Below, piece after piece: positions 25,933 through 34,051 of a stretch of DNA of 64,000 nt. Both the position numbers and the translations under genes were made by a program. The notes beneath the pieces were generated by a model. The model did not search any database. It saw only the letters and a list, made by a program, of their open reading frames with translations, and was not told the DNA's origin. Source of the DNA: Actinophytocola xinjiangensis (GTDB lineage: Bacteria > Actinomycetota > Actinomycetes > Mycobacteriales > Pseudonocardiaceae); contig NZ_MSIF01000001.1 of assembly GCF_001921215.1 (NCBI RefSeq), forward strand, positions 186,001 through 250,000. The letters are read 5' to 3'. The stretch's first letter is position 1, and the number at the start of each line of letters is the position of its first letter.

Positions 25933-26381
25933 GCGACGTAGAGCACGATCGTCTCGGCGACACAGACCGGCTTGTCGCCACCCTCCAGCTCGAACGTCCA
26001 GCGCAGCGTGGCCTGCCGGCCCTGCTGCCGGTCGACCACGTCGACCAGTTCGGCCCCGACCCGGATCCGCCCGCCGACCGGGAGCACCGTCGGGAACCGG
26101 ACCTTGCCCAGGCCGTAGTTGATCCCCATCGCGACCTTGTCGACGGTGTAGATCTCCTTGCCCAGCGTGGGAATCAGCGAGAGCGTGAGATAGCCGTGGG
26201 CGATCGTGTGGCCGAACGGGCCGTCCTTGGCGCGTTCGGTGTCGACGTGGATCCACTGGTGGTCCCCGGTGGCGTCGGCGAACGCGTCGACCCGTTCCTG
26301 GGTGACGGTGAACCAGTCGCTGTGGCCGAGGTGCTCGCCCTTGGCCGAGGCGAACTCGTCGAGATCGGCGAATGTGCGCAT
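25929..26381 (-). CDS. MaoC-like (R)-specific enoyl-CoA hydratase
   Basis: A 150-residue hotdog-fold hydratase. The hydratase-2 motif is complete: FADATGDHQWIHVDTERAKDGPFGHTIAHGYLTLSL, with catalytic Asp and His. It adds water to the 2-enoyl-CoA made by the neighbouring dehydrogenases, giving an (R)-3-hydroxyacyl-CoA, which fits the FabG-type reductase encoded just upstream. It starts 7 nt after the SDR stop. Confidence 0.9.
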   Translation of the reverse strand: MRTFADLDEFASAKGEHLGHSDWFTVTQERVDAFADATGDHQWIHVDTERAKDGPFGHTIAHGYLTLSLIPTLGKEIYTVDKVAMGINYGLGKVRFPTVLPVGGRIRVGAELVDVVDRQQGRQATLRWTFELEGGDKPVCVAETIVLYVA

Positions 26382-26388
26382 GGCGCCC

Positions 26389-27144
26389 TCAGTCCTGTGG
26401 CCCGCCGGCCACGTAGATGACCTGACCGGACACGAAACCCGACTCCTCGCCCACCAGGAACGAGGTGAGCGCGGCGATGTCCTCCGGCTGACCGACCCGG
26501 CGTACCGGGATCGCCGCCGCCGCGCCGTTCTTGAAGTCCTCGAAGCTGATGCCCATCCGCTCGGCGGTGGCCGCTGTCATGTCGGTCTCGATGAACCCGG
26601 GGGCGATCGCGTTGACCGTGACGCCGAACTTGCCCAGCTCGATGGCCAGGGTCTTGGTGAAGCCCTGCATGCCGGCCTTGGCCGCGGAGTAGTTGGCCTG
26701 GCCCCGGTTGCCCAGCGCCGAGGTGCTGGACAGGTTGACGATGCGCCCGTGGCCCTGCTCGGTCTGGTGCTTCTGCACCTCGCGGCTCATCAGGAACGCG
26801 CCGCGCAGGTGCACGCCGAGCACGGCGTCCCAGTCGTCCTCGGTCATCTTGAACAGCAGGTTGTCCCGGGTGATGCCGGCGTTGTTCACCAGGACCGTCG
26901 GCGGGCCGAGCTCGTCGGCGACCCGGGCCACCGCGGCGGCGACCTGGGCCGCGTCGGTGACGTTCGCGCCGACGCCGATCGCCTTGCCGCCCTCGGCGGT
27001 GATCGCCTCGACGGTGGCGGTGCAGGAGTCCTGCGCGAGGTCGATCACCCCGACGGCGAAGCCGTCCTTCGCCAGTCGCTTGGCGATCGCCGCACCGATG
27101 CCACGGGCGGCACCGGTGACGATCGCGACACGGGAGTTGGCCAC
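26389..27144 (-). CDS. SDR-family 3-oxoacyl reductase / 3-hydroxyacyl-CoA dehydrogenase (FabG-like)
   Basis: A 251-residue classical short-chain dehydrogenase. Cofactor motif TGAARGIGAAIAKRL, NNAGITRDNLLFKM, and the catalytic set with Ser in NLSSTSALGN and YSAAK (Tyr and Lys). The context with a MaoC hydratase suggests oxidation of (R)-3-hydroxyacyl-CoA in a degradative pathway rather than fatty-acid synthesis. The GTG at 27144 follows a GGAGGA. It is first in the operon, behind the palindrome at 27184. Confidence 0.9.
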   Translation of the reverse strand: MANSRVAIVTGAARGIGAAIAKRLAKDGFAVGVIDLAQDSCTATVEAITAEGGKAIGVGANVTDAAQVAAAVARVADELGPPTVLVNNAGITRDNLLFKMTEDDWDAVLGVHLRGAFLMSREVQKHQTEQGHGRIVNLSSTSALGNRGQANYSAAKAGMQGFTKTLAIELGKFGVTVNAIAPGFIETDMTAATAERMGISFEDFKNGAAAAIPVRRVGQPEDIAALTSFLVGEESGFVSGQVIYVAGGPQD

Positions 27145-27183
27145 TTGTTCTGTCCTCCACGCTGAGATCGCTGCTGTGTCCAC

Positions 27184-27205
27184 TTGCTAAGCAAGCGCTT
27201 AGTAA
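27184..27205. promoter_or_regulatory. TetR-type operator upstream of the acyl-CoA operon
   Basis: TTgCTAAGC-aagc-GCTTAGtAA is an inverted repeat with perfect six-base inner arms (27187-27192 and 27197-27202) and two further matching pairs outside one mismatch. It is A/T-richer than its surroundings and lies 40 bp before the SDR start. The TetR encoded last in this operon is the obvious candidate binder. Motifs of this form are typical of TetR repressors of acyl-CoA catabolism. Confidence 0.7.
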
Positions 27206-27229
27206 CGTAGCTCGCGTGGCGGCGGCTGT

Positions 27230-27727
27230 CTAGGTGAGGTCGAAGACGAACCCGCCCGGCTTGCCGTTGCGGTCGGCCACCAGCCCGGCCAGCGTGGCGA
27301 TGGCGATCTCGGCCGGCGTGCGGGAGCCGATGTTGAGCCCGATCGGGCGGTGCACCCTGGCGATGTCGTCCTCGCCGACGCCCAGCGCGCGCAGCGCCTC
27401 GACGTGCGGACCGGGATGGCGCGGGTTTCCCATGATGCCGACCCACCGGACCTCCCGCGCCAGCGCGTCGCGCAGCAGCGGGCCGAGTTCGGCGCGGTGG
27501 TGGTCGGTGACCACGACGTCGGTGCCGGCGTCCAGGTCCTCGGGCAGCTCGGGAAGCGCCCCGCTGCCGGGCTCCGGGTCGACCAGCGCGGTGCGGTAAC
27601 CCAGGTCGCCCGCGTAGCGCAGCAGGTGCTCGGCCACCGGCGTGGCGAACACGGCCACCAGGGCACGTGCCGTCACCGGGGCCGGTCGCGCGCCGTGGGC
27701 GACGGCGCAGCTGGCGTCGGTGTCCAT
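27230..27727 (-). CDS. Orphan XdhC C-terminal-type Rossmann domain protein
   Basis: A 165-residue protein equivalent to the C-terminal half of XdhC/CoxI maturation factors: RALVAVFATPVAEHLLRYAGDLGYRTALVDP as the nucleotide-binding start, VVVTDHH, VRWVGIMGNPRH and RVHRPIGLNIGSRTPAEIAIA as the family signature. XdhC inserts the sulfurated molybdenum cofactor into xanthine-dehydrogenase-type enzymes. No N-terminal XdhC half and no molybdoenzyme gene is nearby, so its partner is unknown. It is divergent from the NudC-like gene with 18 bp between starts. Confidence 0.8.
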   Translation of the reverse strand: MDTDASCAVAHGARPAPVTARALVAVFATPVAEHLLRYAGDLGYRTALVDPEPGSGALPELPEDLDAGTDVVVTDHHRAELGPLLRDALAREVRWVGIMGNPRHPGPHVEALRALGVGEDDIARVHRPIGLNIGSRTPAEIAIATLAGLVADRNGKPGGFVFDLT

Positions 27728-27745
27728 GAGCCTAGGGTGGCACGC

Positions 27746-28636
27746 GTGCTGACACTTCCGTACAACGGACTGCTGCTGGACCGGGCGGGGGCGCGGCGCC
27801 CGGACGCCGCCTGGGTGGAGACCGTGCGGGCCGCGCCCGGCTCGCGGGTCCTCGCCTTCTGGCGCGACGGTTGCCTGGTCGCCGGTGGTGTCCCGGTGTC
27901 GGCGGTCGTCGACGACCGGGACGCGGTGTTCCTCGGGCTCGACGGCTCCGCCGGGTCCGACGCCGGGGTGTTCGCCGTCGACCTGTCCGACCTGGACGAG
28001 GCGGCGGCCGTGCCGCGGGCCGGGGCGGACGCGGTGGTGGACGTGCGGCGGCTGTTCCCCACACTCGGCGAGGCGGAGGCCGCGGTGCTGGCCTACGCGC
28101 GCGGAATGCTGCACTGGCACCGCAACCAGCGCTACTGCGGGGCGTGCGGCGCGCGGACCTCGGTGCGCCACGCCGGCCACCAGCTGGTCTGCACCGGGTG
28201 CGGGAAGCTGCTGTTCCCCAGGATCGAGCCGGCGGTGATCATGCTGGTGGTCTCGCCCGACGGTCATCGCGCTCTGCTGGGCCGCCACCGGGGCGCCGCC
28301 GCCGACGCGTACTCCACGCTGGCGGGGTTCGTGGAGATCGGCGAGAGCCTGGAGGGCGCGGTGCGCCGCGAACTGGCCGAGGAGGCCGGGGTGGCGGTGA
28401 GTTCGGTGAGCTACCAGGCGTCCCAGGCCTGGCCGTTCCCGTCCGGGCTGATGGTCGGCTTCCGCGCGGTCGCGGTGTCCGAGGAGGTCGCGGTGGACCA
28501 GGACGAGCTGCTGGAGGCGCGCTGGTTCACCCGCGAGGAGCTGGCGGAGCTGATCGACCGGCACCGCGCGGCGGGCACCGACCGCCGCGACTCCATCGAG
28601 ACCCACCTCGTCCAGACCTGGCTCGCCGAGCGGTAA
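27746..28636 (+). CDS. nudC: NudC-type NAD(H) pyrophosphatase (Nudix hydrolase)
   Basis: A 296-residue Nudix hydrolase with the NudC layout: an N-terminal domain, a zinc ribbon (YCGACGARTSVRH...VCTGCG), the Nudix box GFVEIGESLEGAVRRELAEEAGV, and the NADH-specificity motif SQAWPFPSG in place of the canonical SQPWPFPQS. It cleaves NADH to NMNH and AMP and may remove NAD caps from RNA. The GTG at 27746 lies 5 nt after AGGGTGG; a GTG three codons earlier is possible. Confidence 0.9.
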   Translation: MLTLPYNGLLLDRAGARRPDAAWVETVRAAPGSRVLAFWRDGCLVAGGVPVSAVVDDRDAVFLGLDGSAGSDAGVFAVDLSDLDEAAAVPRAGADAVVDVRRLFPTLGEAEAAVLAYARGMLHWHRNQRYCGACGARTSVRHAGHQLVCTGCGKLLFPRIEPAVIMLVVSPDGHRALLGRHRGAAADAYSTLAGFVEIGESLEGAVRRELAEEAGVAVSSVSYQASQAWPFPSGLMVGFRAVAVSEEVAVDQDELLEARWFTREELAELIDRHRAAGTDRRDSIETHLVQTWLAER

Positions 28637-28676
28637 ACCGGCTGCCGCCGGCCGGATGGATCGGCAGGATGGCCGG

Positions 28677-29432
28677 ATGGACTTCGACGCGTTGCTCGCC
28701 CAGGCGCAGGCGGCGCCCGTCGACGGCTGGGACTTCTCCTGGTTGGCCGGGCGGGCCACCGAGCAGCGGCCGTCCTGGGGCTATGCCCGGCTGATGGCGC
28801 AACGGATGGCCCGCTCGCGGGTCGCCCTGGACGTGCAGACCGGTGGCGGCGAGGTGCTGGCGACCGCGCCCCGGCTGGCGCCGCTGACCGTGGCGACCGA
28901 GGGCTGGCCACCCAACCTCGCGCGGGCGGCGCGGCTGCTGGGGCCGCGCGGGGTGGCGGTGCTCGCCCACGGTGAGGACCGCTTCCCGTTCCGGGACAGC
29001 GTGTTCGACCTGGTCGTGAGCCGGCATCCGGTGCGCACGCAGTGGCCGGAGATCGCCAGGGTGCTCGCGCCCGGCGGCACGTACCTGTCCCAGGAGGTCG
29101 GGCCGGCGAGCGTGTTCGAGCTGGTGGAGTTCTTCCTCGGGCCGCAGCCGGAGCACGTGCGCGACGGCCGGCACTCCCGGTGGACCCGGCGTGGCGCGCA
29201 CGACGCCGGCCTGGAGGTCCTCGACCTGCGCACCGAGCGCCTGCGGACCGAGTTCCACGACATCGGCGCGGTGGTCTTCTTCCTGCGCAAGGTGATCTGG
29301 ATGGTGCCGGACTTCACCGTCGACGGGTACCGGGACACGCTGCGCCGGCTGCACGACCGCATCCAGGCCGACGGGCCGTTCCTGGCGCACACCACCAGAA
29401 CGCTGGTGGAGGCGCGCAAACCGGCCGGCTAA
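28677..29432 (+). CDS. Class I SAM-dependent methyltransferase
   Basis: A 251-residue methyltransferase of unknown substrate. The SAM-binding motif is degenerate but placed correctly (VALDVQTGGGEVL), followed by VLAHGEDRFPFRDSVFDLVVSRHPV and the ARVLAPGGTYLSQEVG strand. It begins MDFDALLAQAQAAPVDGWDFSWLAGR, a start shared with many actinobacterial methyltransferases; an ATG seven codons upstream is in frame. It sits 40 bp after nudC. Confidence 0.82.
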   Translation: MDFDALLAQAQAAPVDGWDFSWLAGRATEQRPSWGYARLMAQRMARSRVALDVQTGGGEVLATAPRLAPLTVATEGWPPNLARAARLLGPRGVAVLAHGEDRFPFRDSVFDLVVSRHPVRTQWPEIARVLAPGGTYLSQEVGPASVFELVEFFLGPQPEHVRDGRHSRWTRRGAHDAGLEVLDLRTERLRTEFHDIGAVVFFLRKVIWMVPDFTVDGYRDTLRRLHDRIQADGPFLAHTTRTLVEARKPAG

Positions 29433-29587
29433 CGCGGGCTCATGGACCTCGTCCGGCTGACCGGGGTCAGATTGGCCTCGCGGGAGTACGGATCCTCGGG
29501 TGGTGCCTCGGTGTGGTCGATGGGGTTTTCGATGGTGTCTCCCGTCGGGGAACGGCCGCAGCCTGGGCACGAGCAGGTTTCGCTCAT
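29429..29587 (-). CDS. Small Cys-rich hypothetical protein, probably leaderless
   Basis: A 52-residue protein starting MSETCSCPGCGRSPTGDTIE, with a CxCxGC cluster that could bind a metal, and an acidic then basic tail. No ribosome site precedes the ATG, but a good sigma-A-like promoter does (29595-29623), placed so that transcription would begin at or next to the A of the ATG. That arrangement is common for leaderless actinobacterial genes and is the main reason to call this real. It overlaps the convergent methyltransferase gene by four bases. Function unknown. Confidence 0.5.
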   Translation of the reverse strand: MSETCSCPGCGRSPTGDTIENPIDHTEAPPEDPYSREANLTPVSRTRSMSPR

Positions 29588-29594
29588 GTGTTCG

Positions 29595-29623
29595 ATTGTA
29601 CGGGGGTTTGACCGGAGCGGCAA
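29595..29623 (-). promoter_or_regulatory. Promoter for the leaderless small Cys protein
   Basis: Reading leftward: TTGCCG (29623-29618), a 17-bp spacer, then TACAAT (29600-29595), then 7 nt to the ATG at 29587. Box sequences, spacing and position all fit a leaderless transcript. Confidence 0.65.
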
Positions 29624-29654
29624 CCGGGGGACACTGGGGGGAGGAGGTGACGGC

Positions 29655-30302
29655 ATGCGCATGCGTGATCGCGCTTCCGCCGGCCGGAAACTGGCAGGCG
29701 AACTGACCGAGTTGCGCGCCGAGAACCCGATCGTCGTGGGGTTGCCGCGTGGGGGAGTCCCGGTGGCCGCCGAGATCGCCGCCGCGCTGCACGCCCCGCT
29801 GGACATCGTGCTCGTCCGCAAGATCGGTGCGCCGCACCGACCCGAACTCGCGGTCGGCGCCGTCGGCGAGGACGACGTGACCGTCCGCAACGACGCTGTG
29901 CTCGCCGAACTCGGCCTGACCTGGTCCGACCTGACCGCCCAGATCGAACACGAACGCGTGGAGATCGACCGCCGCGCCAGGGCACTGCGCCCCGGCGGCC
30001 CCCGGCCGAGCCTGCGCGACCGGACCGTGGTGCTCGTCGACGACGGGATCGCCACCGGGGCCACGGCCGTCGCCGCGATCCGGGTGCTGCGCCGGCTCGG
30101 GGCCGCGCGGATCGTGCTCGCCGTCCCGGTCGCCCCGGCGCAGGCGTTACCCGGGCTGCGCGAGATCGCCGACGACGTGGTGTGCGCCATGGCCCCACGC
30201 CGGTTCGTCGCGGTGGGGCAGTGGTACGAGGACTTCGCCCAGGTTCCCGACCAGCGGGTGCGTGACCTGCTGGCCAGCGCGGCCGTGGAGCACCACCGGT
30301 GA
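29655..30302 (+). CDS. Phosphoribosyltransferase-fold protein
   Basis: A 215-residue type I PRT-fold protein. The PRPP-binding motif is VVLVDDGIATGATAVAAIRVL. Other typical parts are VGLPRGGVPVAAEIAAAL, LDIVLVRKIGAPHRPELAVGAV and the C-terminal VGQWYEDFAQV. This branch is common in actinobacteria and often lies among stress genes; the base it accepts is not known. GAGGAGG lies 7 nt before the ATG. The downstream monooxygenase start overlaps its stop. Confidence 0.85.
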   Translation: MRMRDRASAGRKLAGELTELRAENPIVVGLPRGGVPVAAEIAAALHAPLDIVLVRKIGAPHRPELAVGAVGEDDVTVRNDAVLAELGLTWSDLTAQIEHERVEIDRRARALRPGGPRPSLRDRTVVLVDDGIATGATAVAAIRVLRRLGAARIVLAVPVAPAQALPGLREIADDVVCAMAPRRFVAVGQWYEDFAQVPDQRVRDLLASAAVEHHR

Positions 30303-31474
30303 AGGTCGACGTCTTCAACGAGATCCAGGACCCCAAGCCATGGCCGGCCGACCACGAACACCGGCGCATCACCCAGACCATCGAACAGGCCGAACTCGCC
30401 GACGAACTCGGCTACGGCTGCTGGTGGCAGGTCGAACACCACGGCGCCGCCGAGTTCAGCCTCTCCTCAGCGCCCGAGGTGCTGCTGGCCGCGATCTCCC
30501 AGCGCACCAGCCGGATGCGCCTGGGGCACTCGGCCGTGCTGGCCCCAGGGCGGATCAACCACCCGATCCGGATCGCCGAGCGCGCCGCCATGCTCGACCA
30601 CCTCAGCGACGGCCGCCTCGAACTGGGGCTGACCCGCTCCACCCACCCCGAGTGGCGGCTGTTCGGCATCGACCCCGACCAGGTGCGGGCCCAGACCGCG
30701 CAGGCGTTCGAGCTCGTCCCTCGCCTGTGGACCGAGGAACGCCTCACCCACGACGCCGAGCCCTACCGGATCACCGACGCCGCGATCGCGCCGAAGCCTT
30801 ACCAGAAGCCACATCCACCGCTGTGGCAGGCGGCGACCAGCCCGTCCTCGTTCGAGGAGGCCGGCCGCCGGGGCGTCGGCGTGCTCGGCACGACGCTGTG
30901 GGAGCCGCTGCCCCGGGTGGCGGCGCTGGTCGAGCTGTACCGGGCGGCCGTGCGCGAGTGCGCCCAACCGGTCGGCTCGTTCGTCAACGACCAGGTCGCG
31001 TTCTTCACCTTCGTGCACTGCGCCGACACCGACGCCGAGGCGATCCGCGACGGCGCGGCAGCGGCCGCCGCCTGGTACACCGTGGCCGCGCTGACCTTCT
31101 TCGAGGCGCGCACGGCGTTCATCGAGATGGCCGCCCGCCAGCGCGCCATGCTCGACTCGCCCGACGGCGGCGGGCTCACCGGCGAGTTCCTCCGCGCCGA
31201 CGCGGCCGTGCCGCCCAACCACGCGCAGATCTGCATCGGCCGGATCCTGGAGGGCGAGCAGGTCTCCGACGAGGAGATCTTCGAGGCGCTGCGCGACCAG
31301 GACTCGCTGATCGTGGGCAGCAAGGCCACCTGCCGGGAGAAGCTGCGCCGCTACGCCGACCTGGGCATCGACCGGCTGATGTGCTTCCACCAGGTCGGCC
31401 GGCTGCCGCACGAGTCCGTGCTGCGCAGCATCCGGCTGATCGGCGAGCTGATCCCCGAGTTCGACCGGCCCTGA
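30299..31474 (+). CDS. Luciferase-like (LLM) flavin- or F420-dependent monooxygenase
   Basis: A 391-residue TIM-barrel LLM-class oxidoreductase. Seen: an N-terminal beta-strand with EIQDPKPW, WWQVEHHGAAEFS, RMRLGHSAVLAPGRINHPIRIAERAAMLDHLSDGRLELGLTRS, and WQAATSPSSFEEAGRRGVGVLG. The class uses reduced FMN or F420. The coupling to a phosphoribosyltransferase gives no clear pathway. An fbiC gene in the same window makes F420 available in this organism, but the cofactor cannot be decided from sequence. Confidence 0.87.
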   Translation: MKVDVFNEIQDPKPWPADHEHRRITQTIEQAELADELGYGCWWQVEHHGAAEFSLSSAPEVLLAAISQRTSRMRLGHSAVLAPGRINHPIRIAERAAMLDHLSDGRLELGLTRSTHPEWRLFGIDPDQVRAQTAQAFELVPRLWTEERLTHDAEPYRITDAAIAPKPYQKPHPPLWQAATSPSSFEEAGRRGVGVLGTTLWEPLPRVAALVELYRAAVRECAQPVGSFVNDQVAFFTFVHCADTDAEAIRDGAAAAAAWYTVAALTFFEARTAFIEMAARQRAMLDSPDGGGLTGEFLRADAAVPPNHAQICIGRILEGEQVSDEEIFEALRDQDSLIVGSKATCREKLRRYADLGIDRLMCFHQVGRLPHESVLRSIRLIGELIPEFDRP

Positions 31475-31496
31475 GCGCCCGAGTCCCCGGGTGGCC

Positions 31497-34010
31497 TCAG
31501 AGCTGCCCGGCGGCGGTGATGGTCACCGCCGCCGCGCCGATCTCGTCGGAGGCGTCGAGGTCGATGTCGGCGGTGAAACCCCAGTCGCGGTCGCCGGCCG
31601 GATCGTCGAAGACCTGCCGGACCTCCCAGTGGTCGGTGTGCTGCTCGATCATCAGGAACTTCGGGCCGCGCGCGTCCGGCCCGGTGCCGATCTCGCCGTG
31701 CAGCTCGAAGTAGGGCACCAGCGCCGCCGCCCACTCCTGGGCGTCCCACCCCGACTCGGCGTCCAACGCGCCCAGCCCCGCGTAGTCCCGGCGGGCGGCC
31801 AGCTGCACCCGGTGGAACAGCGCGTTGCGCACCAGCACCCGGAACGCGCGGGTGTTCGTGGTGACCGCCGGGGTCCGGTCGATCGACTCGTCCAGCGGTT
31901 CGTCGGTCGGGTTGGTCAGCTGCTCCCACTCGTCGAGCAGGCTGGAGTCGACCTGGCGGACCAGCTCGCCCAGCCACTCGATCAGGTCCGACAGCTCCTC
32001 GGTCTTGGCCTCGTCGGGCACCGTCTGGCGCAGCGCCTTGTACGTGTCGGCCAGGTAGCGCAGCACCATGCCCTCGCTGCGCGCCAACTGGTAGAACCCG
32101 ACGTACTCGACGAAGGTCATCGCCCGCTCGTACATGTCCCTGGCCACCGACTTGGGGGACAGGTGGTAGTCGGCGACCCACGGGTGCCCGCGCCGGTAGG
32201 TCTCGTAGGCGGCGTGCAGCAGCTCGGCCAGCGGCTTGGGGTGGGTGATGTTCTCCAGCAGCGCCATCCGGTCGTCGTACTCGATGCCCTCGGCCTTCAT
32301 CGCCGACACGGCCTCGCCGCGCGCCTTGTGCTGCTGGGCCGAGAGCACCTGCCGGGGATCCTCCAACGTGGACTCGATGACCGACAGCACGTCCAGCGGG
32401 TAGCTCGGGTCGGACCGGTCGAGCAGCTCGATCGTGGCCAGCGCCAGCGGCGAGAGCGGCTGGTTGAGCGCGAAGTCCAGCTGCAGGTCGACCGTCAGCC
32501 GGATCCGCCGGCCCTGCTCGTCGGGCTCGTCGAGCCGCTCGACCACCCCGGCGGCCAGCAGCGCCCGGTAGATGGCGATCGCCCGGCGGATCAGCCGCCG
32601 CTGCGCCGGGCGCTCCTCGTGGTTGTCCTCCAGGAGCTTGCGCATCGCGGTGAACGCGTCGCCCGGCCGCCCGATCACGTTCAGCAGCATCGCGTGGCTG
32701 ACCTGGAAGCTGGAGATCAGCGGCTCCGGCTCGGCCTCGACCAACCGCTGGAAGGTCGGCTCGCCCCACCCGATCGAGCCCTCCGGCGGCTTCTTGCGGA
32801 CCACCTTGCGGCGCTTCTTCGGGTCGTCGCCGGCCTTGGCCAGCGCCTTCTCGTTCTCGATGACGTGCTCGGGGGCCTGGACGACGACGTTGCCGACGGT
32901 GTCGAAGCCGGCCCGCCCGGCGCGGCCGGCGATCTGGTGGAACTCGCGCGCCTTGAGCAGCCGCACCCGCTGGCCGTCGTACTTGGACAGCGCGGTGAAC
33001 ACGACCGTCCTGATCGGCACGTTGATGCCGACGCCGAGGGTGTCCGTGCCGCAGACGATCTTCATCAGCCCGGCCTGCGCCAGCCGCTCGACCAGCCGGC
33101 GGTACTTGGGCAGCATGCCGGCGTGGTGCACCCCGATCCCGTGGCGCACCAGGCGCGAGAGCGTCTTGCCGAAACCGGCGGTGAACCGGAAGTTGCCGAT
33201 CAGCGCGGCGATCCGGTCCTTCTCCTCCCGGGTGCACACGTTGATGCTCATCAGCGACTGCGCGCGTTCCAGCGCCGCCGCCTGGGTGAAGTGCACGACG
33301 TAGATCGGCGCCTGGTTGGTGGCGAGCAGTTCCTCGATCGTCTCGTGCAGCGGCGTGAGCCGGAAGGAGTAGAACAGCGGCACCGGGCGTTGCGCGGAGG
33401 TCACCACCGCCGTGGACCGGCCGGTGCGCCGGGACAGGTCCTCCTCGAACCGGGTCACCTCGCCCAGCGTCGCCGACATCAGCAGGAACTGGGCCCGGGG
33501 CAGTTCCAGCAGCGGCACCTGCCAGGCCCAGCCCCGGTCCGGCTCGGCGTAGAAGTGGAACTCGTCCATCACGACCTGGCCGACGTCGGCGCCCGCACCC
33601 TCGCGCAGCGCGATGTTGGCCAGGATCTCGGCCGTGCAGCAGATGATCGGCGCCGCCGGGTTGACCGCCGAGTCGCCGGTCAGCATGCCGACGTTGACCG
33701 CGCCGAACACCTCGCACAGCGCGAAGAACTTCTCCGACACCAGCGCCTTGATCGGCGCGGTGTAGAAGCTCCGCTGACCGTTGGCCATGGCCACGAAGTG
33801 CGCCCCCATGGCGACCATGCTCTTGCCGGACCCGGTCGGGGTGGACAGGATCACGTTCGACCCGGAGACGATCTCGATCATCGCCTCCTGCTGGGCCGGG
33901 TAGAGCGTCAGGCCCTGGGACTCCGCCCACGTCGTGAACGCGTCGAACAGGGCGTCCGGGTCGGGGTCGGCGGGCAGCGCGTCGGTGAGTGTCGCCTCGG
34001 TGCGTGTCAT
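31497..34010 (-). CDS. Ski2-like DExH-box RNA helicase with C-terminal DUF3516
   Basis: An 837-residue superfamily-2 helicase. Motif I TPTGSGKSMVA, Ia PIKALVSEK, II DEFHFY (DExH class), III MSATLGEV, a linker with IYVVHFTQAAALERAQ, motif V GTDTLGVGINVPIRTVVF and motif VI HQIAGRAGRAGFD. After about residue 430 a long helical region matches the DUF3516 extension of actinobacterial helicases. Expected role: ATP-driven RNA unwinding in turnover or ribosome maturation. It starts 41 bp after the FHA gene on the same strand and could be read through from the kinase operon. It converges on the monooxygenase. Confidence 0.9.
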   Translation of the reverse strand: MTRTEATLTDALPADPDPDALFDAFTTWAESQGLTLYPAQQEAMIEIVSGSNVILSTPTGSGKSMVAMGAHFVAMANGQRSFYTAPIKALVSEKFFALCEVFGAVNVGMLTGDSAVNPAAPIICCTAEILANIALREGAGADVGQVVMDEFHFYAEPDRGWAWQVPLLELPRAQFLLMSATLGEVTRFEEDLSRRTGRSTAVVTSAQRPVPLFYSFRLTPLHETIEELLATNQAPIYVVHFTQAAALERAQSLMSINVCTREEKDRIAALIGNFRFTAGFGKTLSRLVRHGIGVHHAGMLPKYRRLVERLAQAGLMKIVCGTDTLGVGINVPIRTVVFTALSKYDGQRVRLLKAREFHQIAGRAGRAGFDTVGNVVVQAPEHVIENEKALAKAGDDPKKRRKVVRKKPPEGSIGWGEPTFQRLVEAEPEPLISSFQVSHAMLLNVIGRPGDAFTAMRKLLEDNHEERPAQRRLIRRAIAIYRALLAAGVVERLDEPDEQGRRIRLTVDLQLDFALNQPLSPLALATIELLDRSDPSYPLDVLSVIESTLEDPRQVLSAQQHKARGEAVSAMKAEGIEYDDRMALLENITHPKPLAELLHAAYETYRRGHPWVADYHLSPKSVARDMYERAMTFVEYVGFYQLARSEGMVLRYLADTYKALRQTVPDEAKTEELSDLIEWLGELVRQVDSSLLDEWEQLTNPTDEPLDESIDRTPAVTTNTRAFRVLVRNALFHRVQLAARRDYAGLGALDAESGWDAQEWAAALVPYFELHGEIGTGPDARGPKFLMIEQHTDHWEVRQVFDDPAGDRDWGFTADIDLDASDEIGAAAVTITAAGQL

Positions 34011-34051
34011 GGTGCTACCGATCGTGCCTGATCGGGGCCGGGCCGCCCACG

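Noticed and set aside
31491-34031. 846-codon plus-strand frame antisense to the helicase
   Set aside because: The helicase has all SF2 motifs; the opposite frame has none.
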